From the NCBI GenBank assembly GCA_045534575.1, contig JAZSJZ010000008.1, positions 1-64,000 on the forward strand: a stretch of 64,000 nucleotides of DNA. Direction: 5' to 3'. Both the position numbers and the translations under genes were made by a program. This DNA is from UBA4636 sp045534575 (GTDB lineage: Bacteria; Bacillota; Clostridia; Christensenellales; Borkfalkiaceae). Below the pieces are notes generated by a model. The model made no database searches, was not told where the DNA came from, and was given only the letters and a program-made list of their open reading frames with translations. Position 1 is the stretch's first letter. Each line of letters begins with the position of its first letter. Positions 42,054-51,998 of the stretch are shown here, piece after piece.

Positions 42054-42095
42054 ATTATAACACGAAAAACGCTTTTCTTGCAAATATATTTGCAA
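42054..42095 (-). promoter_or_regulatory. GDPD promoter with overlapping 18 bp palindrome
   Basis: On the minus strand: TTGCAA, an 18 bp spacer, perfect TATAAT. The -35 is one end of the perfect palindrome TTGCAAATATATTTGCAA at 42078-42095, a candidate operator. Confidence 0.6.
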
Positions 42096-42257
42096 TATAT
42101 TAAATTCAAAGCGACGTTTGTGCTGTTGGTTTAGGTGAAAAAATTGGTAAAAAATGTCGGGCGGATAAAATTAAATTAGCCCAAGGGCTTGACTGTTTTT
42201 CTATTATATGTAATAATCTTAATAATATTATTTATTACGCTTGAAAAGGAATTAGTT

Positions 42258-44069
42258 ATGGCAAAGGTCAAGAAAGAGAACATAAGAAATTTTTGCATAA
42301 TTGCGCATATTGACCACGGAAAATCTACTCTAGCCGATAGGCTTATCGAAATGACGGGGCAAGTATCTTCTCGTGATATGGAAAGCCAACTTCTAGATAG
42401 TATGGACTTAGAAAAGGAAAGAGGAATTACTATCAAACTTGCGCCCGTTAGAATGTTTTATAAAGCAAAAAACGGCGAGGAATATACTTTTAACTTGATT
42501 GATACGCCCGGCCACGTTGACTTTTCTTACGAAGTTTCACGCTCGCTCGCGGCGTGCGAAGGCGCGATTTTAGTCGTTGATAGCACTCAAGGCGTTCAAG
42601 CCCAAACGCTTGCAAACGTTTATTTGGCGCTTGAAAACGACCTTGAAATTATGCCCGTTATCAACAAAATTGACCTAGCGTCTAGCGATGTTGACGGCAC
42701 TTGCGCCGAGATTGAGGACGTTATTGGCATTGATTGTTCAAAAGCGCCTAAAATTTCTGCAAAATCGGGGCTTAACGTTGAGGACGTTTTAGAAGCAATC
42801 GTTGAGCAACTTCCTTGCCCTGAGTGCGATGACGAAGCGCCTTTAAAGGCTTTGATTTTCGATTCTTATTACGACAATTTTAAGGGCGTTATCTGCCTTG
42901 TTAGAATTAAAGAAGGCACGGTTACCGTTGGCACGAAGATTAAAACGTTTATGTCGCCAAAGCAGTTCGAAGTAACCGAAGTTGGAACTTTTAGCCCTAA
43001 TCTTACGCCTAAAGCAAAACTCGTTGCGGGCGAGGTTGGCTATATTGCCGCAAGCATTAAAAGCGTGCAAGATACCGCTGTTGGCGATACCATAACAGAT
43101 GTAAACAATCCAGCAAGCGAGCCGTTGCCTGGCTATAAAGAAGCCCTTCCCGTTGTGTTCTCGGGCGTTTACCCGTTAGACGGTTCTAAGTTTAACGACT
43201 TAAAAGAAGCTATTTTGAAGTTAAAACTAAACGACGCTTCCTTGACTTACGAAGCCGAAAGTTCAATGGCGCTTGGGTTTGGGTTTAGATGCGGTTTTCT
43301 AGGGCTTTTACACATGGAAATTATTCAGCAAAGAATAGAGCGTGAGTTCGACCTTGAAATTATAACCACCGCACCTAGCGTTTCGTATAAAGTTCATATG
43401 ACTAACGGCGACGTTTTAGATGTTGAAAACCCTTCAAAACTTCCTGACGTTTCCGAAATTGACTATATGGAAGAGCCAATGATTATGGCTAGCATTTACT
43501 CTCCGCCTGAATACGTTGGTGCGATTATGGAACTTTCGCAAGATAAGCGTGGCGTATTTATTGATATGAGTTATATTGACGCAAAGAGGGTATGCTTAAA
43601 ATATAAACTTCCGCTAAACGAAGTTGTGTTCGACTTTTTCGACGGGTTAAAATCAAGAACCCGTGGTTACGCTTCTTTCGATTATGAACTTATAGGCTAT
43701 GAGAGAAGTGAACTTGTTAAACTCGATATGTATCTTAACGGCGATATTTGCGATGCGCTTGCATTAATCGTTCACAAAGAAAAGGCATATGCTCGCGGTA
43801 GGGCTATTGCTGAAAAACTAAAAGAAGTTATTCCAAGACAAATGTTTGAAATTCCTATTCAAGCGGCTATCGGCGGAAAGATTATCGCTCGTGAAACTGT
43901 TAAAGCGCTTAGGAAAGACGTTCTTGCTAAGTGCTACGGCGGTGATATAACGAGAAAGAAAAAACTTCTAGAAAAGCAAAAAGAAGGAAAGAAGAAAATG
44001 CGTCAACTTGGAACTGTTGAAATTCCAAGCGAAGCGTTTATGTCTATTTTAAAGATTGATAGCGACTAA
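42258..44069 (+). CDS. lepA: Elongation factor 4 (LepA)
   Basis: A 603-residue translational GTPase that back-translocates or rescues ribosomes. G motifs: AHIDHGKSTL, RGITIK, DTPGHVDF, NKIDLASSD and SAKSG. The LepA-specific C-terminal domain (GRAIAEKLKEVIPRQMFEIPIQAAIGGKIIARE...GGDITRKKKLLEKQKEGKKKM) is complete. The ATG at 42258 with AAAAGGA is chosen; an in-frame upstream extension would add a hydrophobic stretch not found in the family. It is followed by hemW, a common order in Firmicutes. Confidence 0.97.
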   Translation: MAKVKKENIRNFCIIAHIDHGKSTLADRLIEMTGQVSSRDMESQLLDSMDLEKERGITIKLAPVRMFYKAKNGEEYTFNLIDTPGHVDFSYEVSRSLAACEGAILVVDSTQGVQAQTLANVYLALENDLEIMPVINKIDLASSDVDGTCAEIEDVIGIDCSKAPKISAKSGLNVEDVLEAIVEQLPCPECDDEAPLKALIFDSYYDNFKGVICLVRIKEGTVTVGTKIKTFMSPKQFEVTEVGTFSPNLTPKAKLVAGEVGYIAASIKSVQDTAVGDTITDVNNPASEPLPGYKEALPVVFSGVYPLDGSKFNDLKEAILKLKLNDASLTYEAESSMALGFGFRCGFLGLLHMEIIQQRIEREFDLEIITTAPSVSYKVHMTNGDVLDVENPSKLPDVSEIDYMEEPMIMASIYSPPEYVGAIMELSQDKRGVFIDMSYIDAKRVCLKYKLPLNEVVFDFFDGLKSRTRGYASFDYELIGYERSELVKLDMYLNGDICDALALIVHKEKAYARGRAIAEKLKEVIPRQMFEIPIQAAIGGKIIARETVKALRKDVLAKCYGGDITRKKKLLEKQKEGKKKMRQLGTVEIPSEAFMSILKIDSD

Positions 44070-44072
44070 CAT

Positions 44073-44100
44073 AAAAGTTAGGCTATAAGTCGATTAATTA
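44073..44100 (+). repeat. Dispersed CTATAA hairpin repeat, copy 11
   Basis: Orientation A. AAAAGTTAGGCTATAAGTCG followed by ATTAATTA, directly after the lepA stop. Confidence 0.75.
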
Positions 44101-44140
44101 AGTATTTTTAAAATAAATTAAGGGTAAATTAAGTTTAAGT

Positions 44141-45250
44141 ATGGCTGGGATTTATATTCACGTTCCGTTTTGCAAACAAAAATGCGCTTACTGCGATTTT
44201 GCTTCCTTTCCAAACGAGGTTGGAAAATGCGAGGCTTATTTTGCTTGCCTTTATAAAGAAATGAAATCGAGAAGCCAAGCGCTAAAGGGCAAAACGTTTA
44301 AAAGCGTTTATTTTGGTGGCGGAACACCGTCTTTTATAGACGCGAAGTTTATTCTTGGCTGTATGAGGCTAGTAAGAGCGCATTTTAATCTTACGGATGA
44401 TGCCGAAATCACCTTAGAGGTAAACCCCGGCACTATCGATAGGCAAAAACTTAGAATTTATAAAATGGCGGGAATTAACCGCTATAGCATTGGGCTTCAA
44501 ACGGCTGACGATTTGGCGCTTGAAAAGTTAAACCGTATTCACACGCTTGATGATTTTTTAAAGGCTACCGATATTTTAAAGGAATATAATTTCTCGGTTG
44601 ACGTTATGATTGGGCTTCCCGACCAAACCGAAGAAGATATTAAAAAGACGCTAGACGTTGCCATTAACTCTAAAGCAAATCATATTTCAGTTTATGCGCT
44701 AACGCCGGAAGACGGAACGCCGATGTATTCAAGATATTTAAACGGCGACCTGCCCGACGGCGACACGGTTGCCGAGTTTTACGAGTTTGCCGTAAGTTAT
44801 TTAAAGAAAAACGGCTTTTCACGCTACGAAGTTTCCAATTTTTGCAAAGACGGCTTTTATTCACGCCACAACCTAAACTATTGGAAGCGCGGGGAATACA
44901 TAGGCTTCGGCGTTTCAGCCTCGTCTTTTATTGACGGCAGAAGATTTACTAACACTTCTAAAATCGATGAATACGTGCATCTTCTTTTGAACGATAAGTT
45001 TGCCGAGATTGCAAGCGAAACGGTTGAGGGAAGGGAAGCAAAATGCGAATACGCAATGTTAAAGTTAAGAACGGCTGAGGGCGTTATTTTTAAGGAATAT
45101 TCCTCGCTTTTTGGCTCGGATTTTAAAGAAGATTTTAAAGATGCTATTTTTTCGCAACGAAAATACCTAGATTTGACAGAGCAGTTCGTTAGAATTAAAG
45201 ACGAACATTTATACGTTCAAAATTCTATCATCGTTTATTTTTTGGAATAA
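44141..45250 (+). CDS. hemW: HemW, radical SAM heme chaperone
   Basis: A 369-residue protein of the HemN-like radical SAM group. IYIHVPFCKQKCAYCDFAS holds the CxxxCxxC cluster ligands, followed by VYFGGGTPSF, EVNPGTID and GLPDQTEED. It lacks the longer N-terminus and extra Cys of true coproporphyrinogen dehydrogenase, favouring the heme-chaperone HemW, usually paired with lepA. No strong Shine-Dalgarno before the ATG (TAAGTTTAAGT). It ends 15 bp before dnaE. Confidence 0.93.
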   Translation: MAGIYIHVPFCKQKCAYCDFASFPNEVGKCEAYFACLYKEMKSRSQALKGKTFKSVYFGGGTPSFIDAKFILGCMRLVRAHFNLTDDAEITLEVNPGTIDRQKLRIYKMAGINRYSIGLQTADDLALEKLNRIHTLDDFLKATDILKEYNFSVDVMIGLPDQTEEDIKKTLDVAINSKANHISVYALTPEDGTPMYSRYLNGDLPDGDTVAEFYEFAVSYLKKNGFSRYEVSNFCKDGFYSRHNLNYWKRGEYIGFGVSASSFIDGRRFTNTSKIDEYVHLLLNDKFAEIASETVEGREAKCEYAMLKLRTAEGVIFKEYSSLFGSDFKEDFKDAIFSQRKYLDLTEQFVRIKDEHLYVQNSIIVYFLE

Positions 45251-45265
45251 AATTTGGAGAGAAAA

Positions 45266-48200
45266 ATGAGAGATTTCGCGCATTTGCACCTTCACACTGA
45301 ATATAGCATACTAGACGGAGCAACCAAGGTTGATAAACTTTTTAAAAAGGCAAAGGAACTTGGTCAAACTGCGGTGGCGATTACCGACCACGGCAATATG
45401 TTTGCTACGCTATATTTTGCTGAAGAGGCAAAAAAAGCCGGTATTCAAGCCATTATCGGTTGCGAATTCTATATGACGGATGATTTGCACGAGAAAAACC
45501 CTCGCACTAAAACCGAGCACCTCGTGCTTATTGCTAAAAACAAAATTGGCTATAAAAACATTGTTTTATTAGACTCCATTGCATACGTTGACGGGTTTTA
45601 CTCAAAACCACGCGCCGATTATAAAACGTTGCTTGAGCATACCGAAGGCGTAATTTGCTTATCGGGCTGTTTGGCTGGGCGTATTCCAAGGCTACTACTT
45701 GAAGGCAATTATGAAGGTGCGAAAAAGCACGCTTTAATGATGAAAGAAGCCTTTGGCGACGATTATTATATCGAACTTCAAGACCACGGCATGGCTGAAC
45801 AAAAGAAGGTTATGCCACTTCTTATTAAGCTTGCTAGAGAACTTGATATTAAACTTGTTGCCACTAACGACGTGCATTATCTTTCTAAAGACGATGCGCT
45901 CATCCAAGAGGTTATGCTTTGCATAAACACTAAGCGCACTATGGACGATCCTACCCGTATGCGCTTTGAAACCGAAGAGTTTTACTTAAAGAGTGGCGAC
46001 GAGATGTTCGAACTTTTCAAAGACGTTCCCGACGCTATCGATAACACTTTAGAGATTGTTGCAAAGTGCAACGAGCCGATTTTCAACCTTAACGCTAAGT
46101 GCGAGCCTATAAGAGATAGTTCTTTAACCCCGGGCTATACCGCGCCCGACGGCAAGACTAATTACGACTATTTAAGAGAAATTGCCGAAAGTGGTTTAAG
46201 AAAAAAATACGCTGATATAACTCCAACCATTAGAGAGCGTTTTGAATATGAGTTAGATACCATTGCTTCAATGGGCTTTTTGGAATATTATCTCATCGTT
46301 TGGGATTATATTAACTACGCAAAATCTAAAGGTATTCCCGTTGGTGCGGGGCGTGGTAGCGGTGTTGGTAGCATAATTGCATACTGCATGGGCATAACTG
46401 ACGTTGAACCGCTTCAATACGACCTTCTTTTTGAAAGATTTCTTAATCGTGAAAGGGTATCTATGCCCGATTTCGACGTTGACTTTTGCACTGATAGACG
46501 GCAAGAAGTTATTGAATATGTTCGCGAAAAGTATGGTCACGATAATGTTGCGCAAATCGTAACGTTTGGAACTATGGCGTCTAAGGCGGCGATAAAGGAC
46601 GTTGCAAGAGTTTATAAAGTGCCGTTCAATGACGTAAACAGAGTTACCAAACTTATTTCGTTTGGCACGACCATTGCTCAAAGTTTGGGGCTTGAAAACA
46701 ATAAAGACGGCGTTAACGTAGGCGTTAGAGAACTTAAAGAAATTTACGATACTGACGATACGCTAAGGCATATTATAGATATCGCAATGAAACTTGAAGG
46801 CATGCCACGAAACATTTCTATGCACGCGGCGGGCGTTGTTATTTGCGGTAAGGTTATCAAGGAAAACGTTCCGCTCGCTAGAAGCGGTGAAGATATTGTT
46901 ACCCAGTTCGATATGAAAGAAATCGAACAACTCGGCATGCTCAAAATGGACTTTTTAGCGCTCAAAACCCTAACCGACGTTAAAAAGGCGTGCGACTATA
47001 TTTACGAACAACACGGCGTTAAGATTGACTTCGATAAAATAGGCTACGGCGAAAAGGTAGCGTTTGACCTTATCGGCAGTGGCGATACCGACGCGGTGTT
47101 CCAACTAGAATCGGGCGGTATGAAAAAGTTTATGCGTGATTTAAAGCCGTCTAACCTAGAAGATATTATAGCGGGAATTTCTCTTTATCGACCAGGGCCT
47201 ATGGATTCTATTCCAAGTTATCTAAAGAACAAAAGAGACCCTAAAAACATTACCTATAAGCACGAAATGCTTGAATCTATTTTAAAGGTAACCTACGGCA
47301 CGATAATTTACCAAGAGCAAGTTATGGCAATCGTGCAAAAACTTGCTGGCTATTCGCTCGGTCAAGCAGATATTATCCGCCGTGCAATGGGAAAAAAGAA
47401 CGTTGACGAAATGAACCGCCAAAGAAAGCTATTCATTTTTGGCGAAAAGGACGATGACGGAAAAGTTGTTATCGAAGGCGCGCTATCTCGTGGCGTTCCA
47501 GAAGAGGTTGCCGCTGATATTTTCGACGAAATGGCGGGCTTTGCAAAATACGCGTTCAACAAATCGCACGCGGCGGCTTATGCTGTTTTGGCGTATCAAA
47601 CGGCGTATCTTAAAGCGCTTTATCCGCAAGAATTTTTGGCGGCGGTTTTAAATAATAGAATTGATAATATTGAAGAAATTACTAAATACGTTGTTTATCT
47701 AAAAGAGCGTGGCATTGCCGTTTTACCGCCAGATATTAACAAAAGTAAGCAATTTTTCTCGGTTGAAAACGGCTCGGTGAGAATAGGTTTAGTTGCAGTT
47801 AAAGGCGTTGGGCACGCTGCAATTCAATCAATAATTTTAGAGCGTGAACAAAACGGCGAATTTACTTCGTTTGAAGATTTTATTTCTCGAGTTGACGCAA
47901 AAATGCTCAACAGGCGCCTTGTTGAAAATTTGATTTTAGCAGGCGCGTTCGATTGCTTTAATATTTATCGTTCAAAACTTATGTGCGTGTGCGGTGAACT
48001 TATCGATATGGCTTCGCAAATTGCTAAACAAAAAGAGAGTTCGCAGATAAGTTTATTCGGCACGGTTTTAGAAGAAACCCCTCTATATGTCGATTATCCT
48101 AACGTAAACGAGTATGAAAACAAGGTAAAACTTGCAAACGAAAAACAAGTTTTGGGTGTTTATATTTCTGGGCATCCGCTAGAAGGCTACGTTTCATCCT

Positions 48201-48811
48201 TTAAAAAATATGGGTTCAACCTATCGGCGCTTGAAGATTTTGTTGAAGATGAAAGCGGCAATAAAACTTACGAATATATAACTGACGGGCAAGCCGTTAA
48301 AATGGGCGGTATGATTTCGCTTATCACGAAAAAGGTCACAAAGTCTGGTCAAAGCATGGCGATTATCACCGTTGAGGATGTTTATAGTTCTATCGAGTGC
48401 GTGCTATTCCCTAAGGTTTACGAACGATTTAAAGATAAGATTGAAGACGATGCTATAATCGTCGTTTCGGGAAGGCTTCAACTTCGCGACGATGAAAAGC
48501 CGACTATCGTTGTTGATAAACTTGAAGTTTTCGACGAAAATGCTGATAGCGACTATGAAGAAGGCGCAAACGAGGTTGAAACTTTCAAAAAGGAAAAAGA
48601 AACGCTTTACGTTAAGATTGATAACGAAAACGAAGATTTGCAAGATGAGGTTATGGAAATTATCGTAAGCTATCCGGGTGATATCGAAGTTATTCTCGTT
48701 ATCAATAACAAAAAATATCGTTTAACTGAAAAATGTAGAAATTGCAAAGCACTTTTGTATGAACTTTACGACGTGCTTGGCGAAAAAAACGTAAAAATAG
48801 TTAAAAAATAG
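45266..48811 (+). CDS. dnaE: DNA polymerase III alpha subunit (DnaE)
   Basis: A 1181-residue replicative polymerase subunit. N-terminal PHP domain (FAHLHLHTEYSILDGA, AITDHGNMF), palm with the catalytic acidic motif PDFDVDFCTDRR, RGSGVGSIIAY, GGMKKFMRDLKPSN, YQEQVMAI, then the helix-hairpin-helix and OB-fold (VKMGGMISLITKKVTKSGQ). The GGAGAG site favours the ATG at 45266 over TTG 45254. The length and order are those of DnaE1. It probably works beside a separate PolC, which is outside this window. Confidence 0.97.
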   Translation: MRDFAHLHLHTEYSILDGATKVDKLFKKAKELGQTAVAITDHGNMFATLYFAEEAKKAGIQAIIGCEFYMTDDLHEKNPRTKTEHLVLIAKNKIGYKNIVLLDSIAYVDGFYSKPRADYKTLLEHTEGVICLSGCLAGRIPRLLLEGNYEGAKKHALMMKEAFGDDYYIELQDHGMAEQKKVMPLLIKLARELDIKLVATNDVHYLSKDDALIQEVMLCINTKRTMDDPTRMRFETEEFYLKSGDEMFELFKDVPDAIDNTLEIVAKCNEPIFNLNAKCEPIRDSSLTPGYTAPDGKTNYDYLREIAESGLRKKYADITPTIRERFEYELDTIASMGFLEYYLIVWDYINYAKSKGIPVGAGRGSGVGSIIAYCMGITDVEPLQYDLLFERFLNRERVSMPDFDVDFCTDRRQEVIEYVREKYGHDNVAQIVTFGTMASKAAIKDVARVYKVPFNDVNRVTKLISFGTTIAQSLGLENNKDGVNVGVRELKEIYDTDDTLRHIIDIAMKLEGMPRNISMHAAGVVICGKVIKENVPLARSGEDIVTQFDMKEIEQLGMLKMDFLALKTLTDVKKACDYIYEQHGVKIDFDKIGYGEKVAFDLIGSGDTDAVFQLESGGMKKFMRDLKPSNLEDIIAGISLYRPGPMDSIPSYLKNKRDPKNITYKHEMLESILKVTYGTIIYQEQVMAIVQKLAGYSLGQADIIRRAMGKKNVDEMNRQRKLFIFGEKDDDGKVVIEGALSRGVPEEVAADIFDEMAGFAKYAFNKSHAAAYAVLAYQTAYLKALYPQEFLAAVLNNRIDNIEEITKYVVYLKERGIAVLPPDINKSKQFFSVENGSVRIGLVAVKGVGHAAIQSIILEREQNGEFTSFEDFISRVDAKMLNRRLVENLILAGAFDCFNIYRSKLMCVCGELIDMASQIAKQKESSQISLFGTVLEETPLYVDYPNVNEYENKVKLANEKQVLGVYISGHPLEGYVSSFKKYGFNLSALEDFVEDESGNKTYEYITDGQAVKMGGMISLITKKVTKSGQSMAIITVEDVYSSIECVLFPKVYERFKDKIEDDAIIVVSGRLQLRDDEKPTIVVDKLEVFDENADSDYEEGANEVETFKKEKETLYVKIDNENEDLQDEVMEIIVSYPGDIEVILVINNKKYRLTEKCRNCKALLYELYDVLGEKNVKIVKK

Positions 48812-48884
48812 TAGCAAAAAGCAAGGTTATTTGATATAATCAAATAGTTGATGCTCGAATTTTAGAGCGTTTAAGGAGAAATTT

Positions 48885-49847
48885 ATGAAAAAAGTTGCCA
48901 TTTTAACAAGCGGTGGAGATGCTCCTGGTATGAACCCATGCCTTCGTGCGTGTGTTCGTTATGCAATCTACTCTGGCTTTGAAGTTTACGGCGTTCATAG
49001 GGGCTATCAAGGGCTTCTTGACGATAACATTGAACTTTTAAATTCTCGTTCCGTTTCCGATATTATTCAACGCGGTGGAACGTTTTTAAAGAGCGCAAGA
49101 TGTCCTGAATTTAAGGAACTTGACGTTATTAAAGTTGCCGCAGATAATCTTAAAAAGCACGATATAACCGACCTTATCGTTATCGGTGGGGACGGAACTT
49201 TCCGTGGTGCAAAAGATTTATGCGATAATTTCGGTATTAACGTTATAGGTATTCCTGGCACTATCGATAACGACCTTGCTTACACTGATTACACTTTGGG
49301 CTTTGCTACCGCAGTTAACACCGTTTTGTGGGCGATTAACAGCCTAAGAGATACTATCGGCTCGCACGATAGATGTTCTATCTTAGAGGTTATGGGTAGG
49401 CGTTGTGGCGATATTGCACTCTACGCTGGGCTTTGCGGTGGTGCTGAGCATATTCTCGTTCCCGAAGTTCCTTACGATATTGAAAAAATCGCTCTTGAGT
49501 TAAAGCAAAGCGCAAGTAAGGGCAAAAAATCAAACCTTATCGTGTTTGCGGAAGGCGCTGGCGATAGGGAACAAATAAAGAAGGTTTTAGAAGAAAAGGG
49601 TGGGCTTAAAGTTACCGTTACAACTTTAGGGCATATTCAACGCGGTGGTTCGCCAACTATGTTTGACCGTGTGCTTGCTTCTAAAATGGCTGAAAAGGCG
49701 GTTGACTTATTGATAAGTGGCGCAACTAACAGAGTTGTTGGCTCGGTTGATAATAAAATTATCGATATGGATATTTCAAAGGCGCTTGCTATGCCAAGAG
49801 TATTCGACGAAAAACTCTATAGGCTAGCAAATATTTTAGGCTTATAA
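48885..49847 (+). CDS. pfkA: ATP-dependent 6-phosphofructokinase
   Basis: A 320-residue group I PFK converting fructose 6-phosphate to the 1,6-bisphosphate. ATP-type signature: LTSGGDAPGMN, VIGGDGTFRGA (Gly at the position that discriminates ATP from PPi), IPGTIDNDL with the catalytic Asp, EVMGRRCGDIAL, and LGHIQRGGSP. Start ATG with AAGGAG. The length is normal. Next to it is a second, PPi-type PFK. Confidence 0.96.
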   Translation: MKKVAILTSGGDAPGMNPCLRACVRYAIYSGFEVYGVHRGYQGLLDDNIELLNSRSVSDIIQRGGTFLKSARCPEFKELDVIKVAADNLKKHDITDLIVIGGDGTFRGAKDLCDNFGINVIGIPGTIDNDLAYTDYTLGFATAVNTVLWAINSLRDTIGSHDRCSILEVMGRRCGDIALYAGLCGGAEHILVPEVPYDIEKIALELKQSASKGKKSNLIVFAEGAGDREQIKKVLEEKGGLKVTVTTLGHIQRGGSPTMFDRVLASKMAEKAVDLLISGATNRVVGSVDNKIIDMDISKALAMPRVFDEKLYRLANILGL

Positions 49848-49954
49848 TTTCTAAAAATAGCCTTTAAAAGATTAAAAAAAATTTAACTAAAATTAGTTAA
49901 AAAAGACTAAAAACAAGAAAAAACATAGCAAATTATTGCGAAAGGAGATAAACA

Positions 49955-51193
49955 ATGAAAAATTTAGTAGGCGCATGTATGTTTGCGCAATCGGGCGGTC
50001 CAACCTCAGTTATTAACTCTAGTGCTGCTGGTGTTTTCACCGAGGCTCTCGCTCAAAAGAACATCACTGCCGTTTACGGCGCACAACACGGTATCAAAGG
50101 TATTTTAACCGAACAATTCTACGATATTTCTAAGGAAGACCCTAAGGAAATCGAAATGTTAAAATACACCCCAAGTTCTGCTCTTGGTTCTGTTAGATAC
50201 AAATTGAAAGACTACGCCGTTGACCCTACTGATTACAATAGAATTTTAGAAGTATTCAAAAAATATAACGTTCGTTACTTCTTCTATAACGGCGGTAACG
50301 ACAGTATGGATACTTGCAACAAAATTTCAAAGTTTATGGCAAACTCTGGTTGGGATTGCAACGTAATCGGCGTTCCAAAGACTATCGATAACGACCTTTT
50401 CGGCACCGACCACTGCCCAGGCTTTGCTTCTGCCGCTAAATATATTGCAACCACCGCTATGGAAGTTGCGCTTGACGCTCGTGTTTACGATACCGGTCTT
50501 GTTTGCGTTATGGAAGTTATGGGAAGAAACGCTGGCTGGCTCACCGCTGCTGCAGCGCTTTCAAACATTAAAGGTCAAGGCGTTGACTTAATTTACCTTC
50601 CAGAAGTTGCTTTCGATATTGACAAATTCGTTGAAGACGTTAAGGCTGTTTGCGCTAAGAACAACAACAAGTGCGTTGTTGCCGTATCTGAAGGTATTAA
50701 GTTTGCTAACGGCGGTTACGTTGGCGAATTTAAAGCATCTTCTACCGACCTTTTCGGTCACGCTCAACTCGGTGGCGTTTGCGATATGCTCGCTTCAATC
50801 ATCAAAGAAAAACTCGGCGTTAAGACTCGTGCAATCGAGCTTAACTTAATGCAAAGATGCGCTTCACACCTTGCTTCTAAGGTTGACGTTGAAGAAGCGT
50901 TCGAAGCAGGTCGTAGAGCCGTTAGAGCGGCTTGCGAAGGCACTACCGACTATATGGTTGCTTACGAAAGAAAGGCTGGCGATAAATACGAAATCGACTA
51001 TAAACTCGTTCCATTGTCTTCCTGCGCTAACACTGAAAAAACAGTTCCGCTTGAATGGATAACAGATAACGGCACAAACGTATCTAAAGAGTTTATCGAC
51101 TATGCTCTTCCACTTATCCAAGGCGATTTAAACAATCCTAAGGAAGACGGCTTGCCAAGATTTGCAAAACTTAAAAAAGTTTTAGTTAAATAA
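49955..51193 (+). CDS. PPi-type 6-phosphofructokinase
   Basis: A 412-residue PFK of the longer class. The phosphoryl-donor motif is NGGNDSMDT (Asp after Asn, where ATP enzymes have Gly), and the catalytic motif is VPKTIDNDL with Lys after Pro. Both are hallmarks of pyrophosphate-dependent PFKs. The EVMGRNAGWL step is present. Such enzymes work reversibly in glycolysis and gluconeogenesis. AAAGGAG ribosome site; 107 bp after pfkA. A short AT-rich dyad (TTTAACTAA/TTAGTTAAA) lies between them. Donor specificity is inferred from motifs. Confidence 0.9.
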   Translation: MKNLVGACMFAQSGGPTSVINSSAAGVFTEALAQKNITAVYGAQHGIKGILTEQFYDISKEDPKEIEMLKYTPSSALGSVRYKLKDYAVDPTDYNRILEVFKKYNVRYFFYNGGNDSMDTCNKISKFMANSGWDCNVIGVPKTIDNDLFGTDHCPGFASAAKYIATTAMEVALDARVYDTGLVCVMEVMGRNAGWLTAAAALSNIKGQGVDLIYLPEVAFDIDKFVEDVKAVCAKNNNKCVVAVSEGIKFANGGYVGEFKASSTDLFGHAQLGGVCDMLASIIKEKLGVKTRAIELNLMQRCASHLASKVDVEEAFEAGRRAVRAACEGTTDYMVAYERKAGDKYEIDYKLVPLSSCANTEKTVPLEWITDNGTNVSKEFIDYALPLIQGDLNNPKEDGLPRFAKLKKVLVK

Positions 51194-51203
51194 TTTAATA
51201 GTT

Positions 51204-51235
51204 AAAAACCGTTGCTTTTTTGCAACGGTTTTTTT
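51204..51235 (+). terminator. Terminator after PPi-type PFK
   Basis: A 12 bp stem (AAAAACCGTTGC / GCAACGGTTTTT), 6-T loop, then a T-run. Confidence 0.92.
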
Positions 51236-51246
51236 AAAATAAGAGT

Positions 51247-51918
51247 ATGCAAAACCAAATAATCGTCAATGGAATAAAAGTTAGCGTTCAAAGAAAAAAC
51301 GTTAAAAGAGTAACCCTTAAAGTTAGTAAAGACCAAGGGGCGGTTGTCGTTTGCCCAATTAATTTTAAGTTTGACGAATTAGTTGAGTTTGTTTATCAAA
51401 AAGAAGGCTGGCTAAGAAAACAATTAAGCGCAACAAGGGTTGAAAAAGATTTAAAATTTGTATCGGGCGAAACGCACTATCTATGGGGAAAGCCTTATCA
51501 AATAAAAGTGTGCTTAGCAAATAAAGATATTGCTTTTTTCGACGGCGAAACAATAGTTCTTGCAATGAAAAAGCCTTACGAAACAGAAAAACGCTCAAAG
51601 ATTATGAACGAGTTTTATAAAAAACAAGTTCTTCTAAAGGCAACGCCTCGTTTTGAGTTTTGGATGCAAAAAACGGGGCTTAGGGGGCAATTCGTTGGCG
51701 TTAAAAATACAAAGAGGCAACTTGGTTGTTGCAACCCAAAAACAAAAGAAATTTCTTTAAGTTTAGAACTTGCAAAACGAAATTCGCTCTGTTTAGATTA
51801 CGTTATTTGCCACGAGCTTTGCCACACGAAAATTCCAAACCACTCAAAAGAATTTCACGATTTAGAGCGAAAAATTTTTCCTTTCGTTCAAGAGGCGAAA
51901 CTTCTTTTAAAGAAATAA
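51247..51918 (+). CDS. YgjP-like zinc metallopeptidase
   Basis: A 223-residue protein of the YgjP-like (DUF45) metallopeptidase family. The gluzincin-like motif CHELCHTKIPNHSKEFHDL supplies HExxH and the third His ligand. Upstream, LGCCNPKTKEISLSLEL matches the conserved W/GxC step of the family. Cytoplasmic; physiological substrate unknown. No clear Shine-Dalgarno; the ATG lies 12 bp after the terminator T-run. Confidence 0.88.
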   Translation: MQNQIIVNGIKVSVQRKNVKRVTLKVSKDQGAVVVCPINFKFDELVEFVYQKEGWLRKQLSATRVEKDLKFVSGETHYLWGKPYQIKVCLANKDIAFFDGETIVLAMKKPYETEKRSKIMNEFYKKQVLLKATPRFEFWMQKTGLRGQFVGVKNTKRQLGCCNPKTKEISLSLELAKRNSLCLDYVICHELCHTKIPNHSKEFHDLERKIFPFVQEAKLLLKK

Positions 51919-51962
51919 GTGGTGCTATATGCTCATAAAATACATATTTTTAGTTTTTCATT

Positions 51963-51990
51963 AAAAAAACGGCGGTGTTAAACCGCCGTT
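51963..51990 (-). terminator. Terminator of NSS transporter gene
   Basis: On the minus strand: AACGGCGGT / ACCGCCGTT stem, 5-base loop, then TTTTTT. Confidence 0.85.
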
Positions 51991-51998
51991 AATTTTTG

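Noticed and set aside
42189..42257. Hydrophobic N-terminal extension of LepA
   Set aside because: LepA has no such segment, and the ribosome site and conserved start match 42258.
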